From Choristocarpus tenellus KU-1152 (lineage: Eukaryota > Phaeophyceae): DNA of 21,885 nucleotides. The DNA lies in assembly GCA_964200185.2 (NCBI GenBank), contig CAXNAD020000319.1, positions 1 to 21,885 on the forward strand. Direction: 5' to 3'. The notes under the pieces are model-generated. The model had not been told where the DNA came from and made no database searches. It saw only the letters and a program-made list of their open reading frames with translations. Of this stretch, positions 1 through 10,100 are shown piece by piece. How positions within the stretch are numbered: position 1 is the stretch's first letter; each line of letters starts with the position of its first letter. The position numbers and the translations under genes are program-made.

Positions 1-70
1 GTATACCGGTGTATTGCATACGGCAATAACGGTATAATAACAGGCAAACATGCTTTCCACACACACCCTG
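1..70 (+). repeat. Dispersed repeat copy A (pair with 18014-18085)
   Basis: The first ~70 bases resemble 18014-18085 in the same orientation. Both share a core reading TACGGCAATAAYGGTATAA followed by ACAAACHTGCTTTCCACA-like sequence, with roughly three quarters or more of positions matching by eye. The match fades after the C-rich stretch near base 70. The left border is cut by the window edge, so I cannot see a terminus or target duplication. It lies about 280 bp upstream of the transposase remnant and could be an element end, but no inverted partner was found on the other side of that remnant. Confidence 0.6.
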
Positions 71-344
71 TTCCTTACGTCTGGGCCGTTAAGCTCTACC
101 TCTTCAGGATGACCGCCTCTGATTACAAACAGACTTTTGCGATGGATTCCTTGAAAAAAAAAACATTAACAAAATTAATTTCAGACAATTCTACAAAGGA
201 TTCTGTTCTGAAAGGGTTCCAAAAGAATTGGAACATAGAATTGGGCATATTCTTATCATTTTTTATTGTTCCTACTGCAGCGTGGAGCCGCACAACACTC
301 TGACATCCCCCATGGCGAGCCCCCACAGGCCATCGTCTCTTGTA

Positions 345-1557
345 CGAAGCCTACTGTCTCGGGGAAAGAGCTGCAAGCTGACCGAGGAAGCTCAGATTGC
401 ACTTGCTTTGCTTTACGCTTGGCTCTTCCACTGGGTCATGAGAGTCTCTTGAGGGGTGTGGTGTCTAAATTGCAAAAACGTTTGGAGTGGAAGAGAAACA
501 CCCTAGTCGGGTGCGGTCGCATGTCAAAGAACAGTTAGACAGGGGAGACACTGTCTCCCTGAAATCACAAGAAAAATCTGACAGCTGTCGGACTTCACGC
601 CAATGAAACAAGTGAAGATCCAGGAAATCAACACTGGTAATCACACGCTGACTATTGACCAACATTCTGCCAAGTTCACTGAAGTAAACCTTGCAGTCGG
701 CAGCTCAAAGCTTCATCGCTGGCTCAAAGCTTCATCGCTGGCTCAAAGCCATGGGGGAAATGAGGGTTGAGCGGTGCGTCACCCCTAGCCTTTCGTTTTC
801 TCACAAGAAGGACAGGTTGGACGTCATCCTCAACCAGATTTCCCACAAGAGCAAAACCTACAGGACTGGCCTCAACACCATTCACATTGACGAGGTGTGG
901 TTCTTCATCATCCACGAACGATTGATGGTGCGAATGTTCCTGGGCGAGGAAAAGGTGGACTCAATGAACGTGCAGCACAAGAGTCACATTCCGAAAGTAA
1001 TGTTCATCTCCGCTGTACCACGCCCTGATTGTTCCCATGATTTCAACAGCAAGATCAGGATTTGGCAAGTTTACGTCACAAAGGAGGCTCAACGGACTAC
1101 AGTGCAACACATAAAGAGCGAGGAGTAAGAGGTCGACATCACCGTCGACACCGAGTGGTACATGGAGCAGCTGTTGCCAGCGATCAAGGAAAAATGCTGT
1201 GGCTGGAATCAACAGCAGGACAGCACATCCCCACATATGGGTAAGGGCACGGTGCAGGAACTGAACAGAGCAGGGATGGGGGAGAGATGGAACAGTAAGC
1301 TTGTAATGCAGCGAGTGCAGTCACCCGACTCTCAACATCAATGATTTTGGGGGTTTTGCATACCTGCAGAGCAGGGTTTGGACGGAGCGTTACAGCACCG
1401 TTGATGAAGTTGTAGAAAGGGGTTCAAGCATGTTTCACACGTACGGCACAAACGCGCTCGAGAGGGTGTGGCAGAGCCTGTTTAAAAGGTACATTCAGGT
1501 GTTAAGGGCTCCAGGGGGAAGAGATCTCGAGGTAGAGCACAATGGGACCAAAAAAAG
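345..1557 (+). pseudogene. Tc1/mariner-like transposase, multiply frameshifted remnant
   Basis: This is a decayed cut-and-paste DNA transposase. The pieces follow the order of Tc1/mariner-like transposases as I remember them from oomycetes and brown algae. An N-terminal helix-turn-helix-like piece (KLTEEAQIALAL) starts near 375. A linker piece (VKEQLDRGDTVSLKSQEK) starts near 523. SKLHRWLKA starts near 705. The catalytic core begins with HIDEVWFF near 883-906, the usual first Asp, followed by KSHIPKVMF near 980-1005. In another frame EQLLPAIKEKC (about 1165-1197) precedes QQDSTSPH near 1210-1235, the second Asp (family form QQDNAPAH). The third Asp lies in SPDSQHQ, after which a frameshift near 1340 leads into NDFGGFAYLQSRVW and LERVWQSLFKRY up to about 1490. 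At least four frame changes and a stop at 1126-1128 break the gene, so it cannot encode an active enzyme. The subfamily is inferred; the transposase identity is well supported by the ordered motifs. Confidence 0.85.
702..750 (+). repeat. 19-bp tandem duplication inside the transposase remnant
   Basis: The unit RGCTCAAAGCTTCATCGCT occurs at 702-720 and 721-739 and is followed by an 11-base partial third copy at 740-750. A 19-bp unit is not a multiple of three. The duplication therefore shifts the frame exactly at the SKLHRWLK motif and is one cause of the gene's decay. Confidence 0.9.
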
Positions 1558-1559
1558 GT

Positions 1560-4350
1560 AGTGAGAGGGCAGGTTGGCTAGATCAGTCAAAGTAGACCGA
1601 GCAGGCTCAGCAGTGGCCCTGGATTGGTGGGTTAATGGTGTCGAATAAAGGTGAGATGTAGATTTTTAATATAAAATATTCCAAGAAATCCAACGAAAAG
1701 GTCCGTTTTGTAATTGGAGGTTCATCCCGAAGAGCTATAAATTAATGACCCAGACCTATGGGACAGAGGGAGTAGGTCATTGATATCAACCCTCATTTTG
1801 AGTAGGTTTCTGTTTAGTCAATGGCATAGTACAGCCAAGAGAAACCTGTTGTTGACAGATAATACATGTGAAATTAACTGTGCCGTTCGGGGAGTATATG
1901 CATATTATAAAAAGTAGCTGCACAGTTCCCCGTTTCGAGAATGAAGGGTAATGCGTTTCAAGTTGGACAGGATACGCAGGGGCCTTAAAGACTCTTGGGC
2001 TAGGATGGAACAATAGTTGTATGAACATTGGTTTTTAGGGGCAGTGTCACAGGGGGCCTTTTGCATTGTTCATATTTTATTCTTAGAAAGAAGTATTTTG
2101 TATACAGGGTAGGTTGGTCAGTGCGACACTGAGCGTCAAAGGCTCTCAAGGACGGGCATCAGCAAGCACCTGACCAACCATTGTTTAGCTGTCACGTGGT
2201 TGGCGTGTGTGACTGGATGATGTTGGCAGGTCTCATTGAGGGTACCATTCTGGATAGGTACGTCCAGGAGACCATTTTGCTATGTGATGCGAGGCATTGT
2301 GTATTCAGTTGTTTGTGTGTGTGCGCGCACGCGCGCGCGTGTGTGTGTGTGTATGCCGACCTTTTATCATCTACGTAATATGTCCTTTCTGTGCGTGGAT
2401 GGTACCATGAAAGTGTAAGTATATGTTACCCGTGTGACGTATCAGTGCGGTAGCTTTCTGAAAACACCACGCCCATCCCCCCTCCAGTCATCAGTCAGAA
2501 GCTGGCATGCGGTCATTTCATGCCCCATCTTCGTGGATGAACCCCTTGAACTGATCTGCAATGGGCGTGAATGGATCGGTTCTTAACTTGGATATCTCCC
2601 TTCACCCCAGGGTAAAGTCAGAATATTCTCCTTCCACCCAACTGCCATGGTCAAATGCGCTGGAGCGTTGGGCTCACATCTGTGCCAGGTTGTCTCAGCA
2701 TGGTTGTCATATTTTTGCAGAGTTCTCAAAGCGACCATCCTGAATGGCAACGCCGTAGGACTTGAAGTGTAGAGGCGATGACGCAAAGTCGTGTAACCCT
2801 TTTGTTTTGTTTGTCGTGGCGCTTATATCTTATGGTGAAAGGACTTGGAGAGGTTTTGCAAAGGTGTTACCGAGGTGTGCCTGCACGTCAAATTTTACGT
2901 TTGTCTTGGCTACTTTCCGCTAATGAGGGTATAGCATTGCTTCTAATGTCCCTGCTGTTGCAGTTTGGGTTTTGCATTTAGGTTGTACACACCAAAACAT
3001 ATCAAATATTGCAACATAGTATTGAAAGATATCCATAACCACATAGTTCGGTCTACTTGTTCTTCTCACACAAGGACAGACACCGGAACACAGAGGAGTT
3101 CACATCTAGCACGGATTTCATCCTCGCATTTGATTCTGCTTACGCTACTGGAGTTCCTGCAAACAGCAGTATTTTGTTCTATCTTATTTAAAGAATTTCA
3201 AGTAGTAAAACACAAAAGAAACAATACACGAGCAATAAGCCAAACCATATCGTTATCCGCTCCAATACGGCATTTGCCATATATTTGTGTATGTGTTGTT
3301 GCGGGAATTTGGGTAGGTGGGCATAACTTGAAAATCTGTGTCTCAATAACTGAGAAATGTTTGTTGGTGTTAAAGGTAGCAGAGGCCTGCTACAAGTCGT
3401 AACTTCTAATGTGCATGAGTCCTTGACGTTCCATAGCACATACTTAAGTGTAATGGACAGCGACCCCAATGTAACTACTAATTAGCGAACTTGTTGAGCT
3501 TATCTATTCCGTGGACTGATGTCACTATTATACATACATACACATGTACATGAAGAGCATACGAACATAACACACAAAGTAGCAAGTGTTCTGGGTCAAC
3601 CACCATTCCAGTCTCCTCAATAATGTGATATATAGTAGGGTACTTGGGAGGGGCATCCTTCTTGCATGACGAGAACAGAAGAAGGTTCACCAAACAAAAG
3701 TTACAGATGAGGCAGGCGTTGAGAATTTGGATAGCTAGATCCGTCTGTGTTTGTTTCTCCAAAGAGACAACCCTTCCATATCCCCAACTTACATGATGCC
3801 AGCAATACTCAATGTCGTGAACAAGGCATAGAAACTACAACAATATATGAATGGACAATTCCCGTGACGATATAGACTATGCTAATTAAAATATACGCCT
3901 GGAAGTGAAAAGTTTCAGAAACAATGGGGATCGTGCTCTACTGCAATAGCAGTACTACTGCAACAATGCCCATCAGAGGATGCTGGTCAGGAAATTGTTT
4001 TCTAATGCATTACTTACTCGATAACACACCAGTAATTACAACATATATATAACTACTATCAATACACCTGATTCCTGTTTCACGAACACCTAATATGGAA
4101 TTCGGCGACCTTGTGGAAAGTATAATTTATTTGTCGGAATATGTACTTTGGAGAGGAGTGATAATAATAGTCCAGCGGTGGCACAGGTGCCTGTTTTGAA
4201 TATCTAGTGCTAGAGGTGCTATTTTAATGGTAACTGCTTCACACTGGGGCTATATATTTTGGCAATTGTTATCAATCAAATTGTGTTAATGAACTTGAAA
4301 ATTATTTTTGGGATACATACTGAAACAAATAGAGACCAAAGAGTATCAAT
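1560..4350. other. No recognised gene
   Basis: Several open stretches exist here (the longest is about 145 codons at 2965-3402, plus about 94 codons on the minus strand at 3478-3762), but none shows a recognisable motif, plausible splice-bounded exon or coding-like composition. The segment is AT-rich from about 3480 onward. The only clear structure is the alternating tract at 2309-2354. Confidence 0.5.
2309..2354. repeat. Alternating GT / CG microsatellite
   Basis: An uninterrupted alternating purine-pyrimidine tract runs through GTGTGT, then GCGCGCACGCGCGCGC, then GTGTGTGTGT. The central CG-rich portion flanked by GT is the composition classically able to adopt left-handed Z-DNA. No gene is recognised next to it. 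Confidence 0.9.
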
Positions 4351-4352
4351 AA

Positions 4353-5210
4353 CATAACGAGGTATACTTCTACTATGACAAAATATTATTATATGTTCCC
4401 CTCAGAACACACTGGGGTCAATGTGGACAAGGGGCAAAAGCATGGGCCTCAACACAATCCCCGGAGCCAGCATGCCAGATCCTCTTCGAGTTCAAACTCA
4501 CTGCCAGCAGATCCCTGGGGGGTGAGGAGGCCTTATCAAACAGGTGCCCGGTAACTGGTTGCAGGAGACAGAGTGTAGACACCAGACATGCCAGCACCTG
4601 CCCTAGAGCAGGAGGACAGGTTCACCAACACATGCCGATGGTGAAGCATCTGGGACAACTATGCAAAGGAATTGGCATCCCTTGCACTACGGAGGACGGC
4701 AGTTCATTTACTGTAGACAGGAATTTCCGCATGGGTCTGGTCTTCCATGCTGGTGCACTCGTGGATGCCGGTTCAGCTCCCTACAGAAACAAAGACCTCC
4801 TGGATGTTACGTTTGCTGAAGTGCAGGCAGCATCTCACCTGTCACACTCATCCACGAGCAATGATGGAGCTGCTGCTGCAGCTGAGGCACGAAAGCGCAT
4901 CCACTACGATCCTCATAGTTATAACCTCAACGCCTTTGCGGTGGAAAGTTTTGGACACCTCGGTAAGCAAGCGGAAAGTTTCCTGGATGAGCTACCTACT
5001 CACGTGGTAGGGGGGAGAGGAACTGGAGGCTACAGCAGGGAAAGGGCGATCAAATCCCACCTACGACAAATAGTCTCTGTTACAACGCAGGTGGCCCTGT
5101 CTAGACATGTCATGTGTCTTAAGCTGGAGATACCAGGGAGATGGGCAAGGAGGGGCTTGTTAGATTATTGGGATGTTTTCCTCTGTCCTCACCCTGGGGT
5201 GAAGGAATAA
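4353..5210 (+). pseudogene. C-terminal part of a non-LTR retrotransposon polyprotein, 5' truncated
   Basis: The frame is open from 4353 to the stop at 5208-5210, with retroelement-like sequence from about 4401; the first ATG (4632) lies well inside the homology. In order I see a knuckle CPVTGC...VDTRHASTC (about 4545-4601, spacing CX4CX8HX3C), then MVKHLGQLCKGIGIPC (from 4638), RNFRMGLVFHAG, DLLDVTF, AEARKRIHY, FAVESFGHLGK, and a final basic block with RQIVSVTTQVALSRHV. A zinc knuckle followed by an Asp/Asp/Lys-type segment is the layout downstream of reverse transcriptase in R2/CRE-like elements with a restriction-like endonuclease. Many family members have RMD at the RMG position, so a likely metal-binding Asp is replaced by Gly. 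The reverse transcriptase itself is absent and AT-rich unrelated DNA precedes it, as expected for a 5'-truncated insertion. No poly-A tail is seen. The clade assignment is an inference. Confidence 0.8.
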
Positions 5211-6600
5211 GCTAGGTTGGAGGCAAAGGAAGGCAGTGGTACAGCATAGCTGGTACTGAAATAGTAAATAGATGGATGTCTTTCACATTTTACTACAACA
5301 GGTACTTTTTTAGGGATCTTTCTGTAGTTTTCATTGGTTTTCCCCTGACACATCTGGAAAATGTCAGAGGGCATAACAATATGACACGCATTTTTTAAAA
5401 GTAGCGACGATGAGTACAGTCACTGAAATCATATCCACGCCCACAAAACGGATCAGAGAGAGGGGGGTCGAAAACCAATGGATTCCTCGTTAAGAATAGG
5501 CCCCAAGTCAAACCAACTGAGTGGTAGTAAGGGTTGCATTTTAAGGATTGTAAGAAAAGGCAAAAATACAACATTTTGGACAATTAGAGAAAGAGCATCT
5601 GCTGAAATGTGGTGTCACTTTGTGTGTTTTGGGTCAAGCCCATCCTCAATGAAAAGCTCCATCCTCAATTTTTGAAATCGGCTGTTAAAGGGGGAATATC
5701 AATTTTGCGTACACCATTGTGTGAATAAAGTAATGAAATAGAGTGCATTGCATAGGGTATGAAAAATGACTTAGAGAGCAAGAGAGTCCAAACCTGCCTA
5801 CCTCTCAATTGGTTTGAATTCTTATTGGTCATGTCTACTTTGTCTTTAATCCGTCAAGTACAAACGTAGTACAGGTTTAAATGATTAGGTGGTTGATGCA
5901 ATCTGATAGGCAAACACAGCTTGTTCTGGCGAATTGACACTCCTGTCTACGATACGACTTTACTGACACATTTATTATTAATGCGTACACATTGCCACCA
6001 CCATTCCTAGTAACCTCTATAAAAATCATGGTTTTATGATCTATTCACAAGTAGGGCAATCTGCTACACTCGCTAAATGATTGTGTTTTAGAGTACCTAG
6101 AAAAATAGTTCCCAAGGCAGAATGTTACACGCACTCACAAGAAACGTGTTCTGGACAGTGAAAATATATTAGTAGGTAGTTTGGCTGCCACTTGATGTGG
6201 GTAGTTGTAGATATCGGAACACATATATATTCTTCCTTACAATGTGAAAGTTTACATTGGTTATGACTTTCTGTGGGTTGAGGAAGGAAACATCCAGTCA
6301 GGACAAGGTTTGTATGGTGCCACGTACATGATGTCATATGATGGTTGCACTGTCAACCATATCACAGATCATGCGAGCACTTTAGGTAGTTGCAATTTTG
6401 TAATTGGCATGTAAGAGTGGAGGCTTGTTGAAGGTAAGAATTGGAACAACTTCCTGTGTAGAGGAGAGGTGTGACGACAAAGGTCTAACCATGGGAGGCG
6501 TTCTAATTCCAATTCTTCAATAAACAAAATCCTATACACATGTAACATGTCTTGTACCAAAGTTGAGGAAGTCAGTGTCGGCAACAAATCAACTCCAATC
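5211..6600. other. No recognised gene
   Basis: This AT-rich segment contains only short open frames without recognisable motifs. The C-terminal part of a 162-codon minus-strand frame (6369-6857) enters it, but its translation is unfamiliar and low-complexity at codon level. I see no repeat family shared with the rest of the window. Confidence 0.45.
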
Positions 6601-6619
6601 CCCTCCAACTTGCAGTTAC

Positions 6620-6787
6620 CTGGAGGTGACAAGTGAAACAGAAGCGTGGAGTGTAGCATATCTGATCGTTGAAGAGAACCATGAGGTTGTCTTCGATATT
6701 GATTGGCGGGACCGCCTTGAGCGTAGGTGAGCCCGTTTGTACTCTGTGTGCTTGCTTCTCCGCTGCCACCTTTCTGACACTGATCAT
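6620..6787 (-). CDS. Possible minus-strand first exon, unrecognised
   Basis: On the minus strand an ATG at 6787-6785 opens 56 codons that end in CAG followed by GTAACT, a good donor site at 6619. The translation starts MISVRKVAAEKQAHRVQTG and contains VPPINIEDNLMVLFNDQ, a mixed composition that looks more protein-like than its surroundings. It would be divergent from the plus-strand gene that begins near 6990. I recognise no family and have not found a convincing second exon on this strand. A different minus-strand frame is also open across this region (6369-6857). This is a weak proposal. Confidence 0.2.
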
Positions 6788-6989
6788 TGTACATGGGTTT
6801 TTGGACAGGGTTTGTGATTTTCTTTAAGGTTGGTGGTGAATTCAGGTGTCTCCACATCTTCGATATATTGCCTTTTTCGCGAACAACTGGGTCCTCCTTG
6901 CCCAGGTACTTGTCATCATACCTCTTGCGATCTCATTTTCCTCCCCCCCTGCAACTTGTACCCACCGATGGTGATTTCTCTACAACTAG

Positions 6990-7159
6990 CTGACGGATTC
7001 GTATCGAATGGACTCCTGGCTACGTCGAAGGGGGCCTTGGGTGCGCAAGTATATGGGCGATCTGTCCTTCACCAAGTTCCTTCATCTCCATTCGCAACAG
7101 GAAAAAGCACGACCGTCCTAAACGCGGAAATGACCGACGAGGAGTTCGCACAGGATCAG
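6990..7159 (+). other. Exon with plastid-presequence-like junction (first visible exon)
   Basis: The acceptor is CTACAACTAG ending at 6989, after a pyrimidine-rich stretch that includes CTCCCCCCC. The donor is CAG|GTATAA at 7160. If spliced here, one base from an upstream exon completes the Ala codon before DGFVS. An in-frame ATG at 6968 could instead be the start, but MVISLQL is too short for a signal peptide core, so a separate upstream signal-peptide exon is more likely. I could not identify that exon. Confidence 0.6.
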
Positions 7160-10100
7160 GTATAAGAGTCGTCGTCAGAGCTAATCGAAGAGGTGGTATT
7201 ACGAGCTTGACTGGGATAGGGGGGTTGAAGATGGCGGAGATGAGCGAAGACTACACCTCGTACGTATAGTTGGAAATGCACGTGCGTGATTGGACATTGT
7301 GTCGGGCGGTGCAGTGTCTATTTCATTAATTGACCATAGATTCGTAAAGACGAGACAAGGTTGTAGCAATACCTGCCCTTTCAATAACTGAAAAATATCC
7401 CTTAAGACGATGAAGCACCAACTACCGGAACGGTATTTGTAAAACAGTCAAATGTCCGCACATGATCACTTCGTGTAGGCGCTGATTGCGAGGGTGGCGA
7501 TGGAGGTTCAAGAAGAAACGGGAGTGGAACTTGAACAGCTAATCAACCCCTTCAAGGTATCACTCCCATTCCCTGAGCATGTGTTGATATGTTGACTGTG
7601 CCAACGAGGTGACTGTATAATATCGGTTCACCTCACTCTTCAATACTGTAAGAGGTGTTGGACTTTCAAGGGAACAGGACATTTATGCTTTGAATCTTTC
7701 CCATACTTCAATGCATTTTTTAAAATCTATTACGGATAGAAGTGTGAGTGCAACCCCACAAATCCCTGACCCCAGCTTCAACCCATACTTGGATCTACTG
7801 CTCACCTCTAACCCTGGCACTAACCACAATGACTTCGATCCTCGCAAAACCAACCCTGGCCACCCCTGCTTGTGACTAAGGTATCTTTCGTTTATATGTT
7901 AGATGTCTCTCTTGACATAGGGTTAGGGTTAGGGTTAGGGTTAGACTTGCTAATATGTGCTTTGGACAATACATGTTGTGCTGTGGTGCGAACACCTATC
8001 CCCATTCCAGAGACCAGTTTTAACCTAGCCCCAACGACCTCAACTCCACACCATATCACATTCAAAGTGACAAAGGCCCTGGTGAGGTGGAAATTTTAAA
8101 CAGCTGAAGACTCATTGCACAAAATGCTTGGTTCTTCCCCTCCCCCCTTCCCTCTCCCCTCCCACCTCCCACCTTCCACCTTACCCCCATTTACCTGTGA
8201 TTTATCTCCCATTTACATGAACTCCCATGGGGTGCAATGTTACCAACCACATCAACCACAACATCCAACTTCGTGACAACCCTTTCTGTCTTATCGGCTG
8301 GCGTGCTAACTGGGTGGATGAACGATGGTTTTGTGGGTGTGTGGGTGTGTGGGCATATTTGTGGGTGAATGACATAATGGTCATCTTCAACAAATGGATG
8401 GATGGATGGATGGATGGATGGCCTCATCTCGTGCGGAAAGGTTGTAAATCTTGAGAGAGACCTTGTAAAGCTCCGGGCTGCTCTGGAGGATGGACCAAGC
8501 ACAGCACGCAGGGAGGAGATAGAAGCGGTATACATTGATAGAGTAGTAGTAGCAGTAGTAGGGATAGGGATAGGGGTAGTCAATATAGGGCAAGGTATAT
8601 TTTTATCCCCAACATGTGTTTATTTGTTGCACTGGATGTATGGCTAGACTTCGTAATTCAACCTCTTTCAAGTATTCTGCTGCTGCTATGATGCCACCCT
8701 TGTGAACATGTGAACTGCCTAGCCATGTCTCGAAGTGTGTACGGTTGTTGGGTGTGTACACATCCAGCTGTGACGAAACTGGCACCCGTTTTCTCGCAGG
8801 CACAGAATATCACAAGAAGCAGAACCTGAGCATGTTTTCATGACACCACTATCATGGGGCCTGTCACCTAGAGGTGGCAACTCACTCCAGTGGTACAGTA
8901 CTTCATTTTTTGTGTTTCAGTTGTACATGAGGATGAATGTCTGGAGTATCACCAGGGCTCATCTGCACTAGCTCTTGAAAGAGGCGTTTACTGAGGGCAT
9001 GAAACTTGTTTTGATCCTTCGGTAGACGCGTCACAAACCTTTGTCGGAGTGGGCTGAATCAACTAGCATGTGGCGATGCAATATTGGCTAGTTCCTTGAC
9101 CGTTTCAAAGCTCTACTGTTACACTTCACCACATTAGTGTACTTGCTGGGTGAATAACACTCCAGAACTGTGAAGTGTGTGTTGATGCTTTTTCTTTTTT
9201 TTTTATGCCTGCCGGGTGACACGTTCGATTCAGTTGTCGGGTGGCACTCTTTGGAGTTGTTTCGTGAAAATTTTTTCACTGGGTTGTTCCCTTCTTCGAC
9301 CTCCTCCGTGCAATCTCATGTCTTTCAGAGCTCTTTTCCGTACGTGTGTCACCTGTTGGCGTTACCTCGACCAGCTTGCAGGACGTACTCCAAATCGTTT
9401 ACGTAAGTGAAGTTAAGTGTGTCTTTTTGAGGACAAGCCAGAGGTTCCCACCAACGAGATTTGGCACAGTCGGCAGATTGGTACGACTTTCTTTGTTTTA
9501 CCGCCAGCATACCTATATACCGATGTCAGTATATACTCGATAACCTCATACCGTGATTGGTTTGTTTTGCAGGCAGTTTGTTAAGTCGACCTGTTCCGAT
9601 GACGCAATCGATTCTACATTCATGTCCCCACTCGGAAGGCTCGTGAAAGCTTGCCAGAATGTTTTTCATACACACATGCACACACACACACACACGCACA
9701 CACACACACGCACCGGCTTGTATTTCGCTGTGCTTGTCAGACGCACTATTAAGAGATCTCTCATCTTTCACAACGATTTACCCATTGGTATCACTTCAAT
9801 GTACCCACTTGACGGAGGTCCCGTGGAGTCTTTCGAAAGTCTCTGTCTGTACACGGTCTGCACTGAATATCCCTAACACTTAAAAAAAACTCCCTTGCTA
9901 TCGTTTTGCCATGAAGGCTTTGGTAAGTCCGTTGGTCTCGTGTAGTCGCACTCGCTGGGTGTGCTCCAGTCCCTGGAAGTGCGCCGGTATGATTTTAAGT
10001 GGGCCGTTTGATTGGCCCACGGAAAGAGCCCGCACGCTTGATATTCATGAAACTGCAGTACTTCCTCCTGTAACGACTTTGAGGCAAACAAATAACGGTT

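Larger units (their letters stand above)
7557..8440 (+). other. Intron 2, 884 bp, carrying telomere-like and ATGG repeats
   Basis: The donor is AAG|GTATCA and the acceptor is GCGGAAAG at 8433-8440. It holds a degenerate C-rich stretch with CTAACCCT-like words (about 7750-8060), a TTAGGG block, a run of CCTCCC/CCTTCC (8137-8180) and an ATGG repeat just before the acceptor. The acceptor is the only AG in roughly the last 80 bases, and the phase 0 join NPFK to VVNLERD supports it. Confidence 0.75.

Noticed and set aside
2965-3402. 145-codon plus-strand frame as a gene
   Set aside because: Its composition is unremarkable, with no motif, and overlapping frames on the other strand are equally open.
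7919-7944. A chromosome end (telomere)
   Set aside because: Only four units, lying in an intron with genes and repeats on both sides.
9170-9406. A small secreted or plastid protein gene in intron 3 (hydrophobic start MLFLFFLCLPG)
   Set aside because: The hydrophobic start comes from a poly-T tract, and the rest shows no family motif or supported splice structure.
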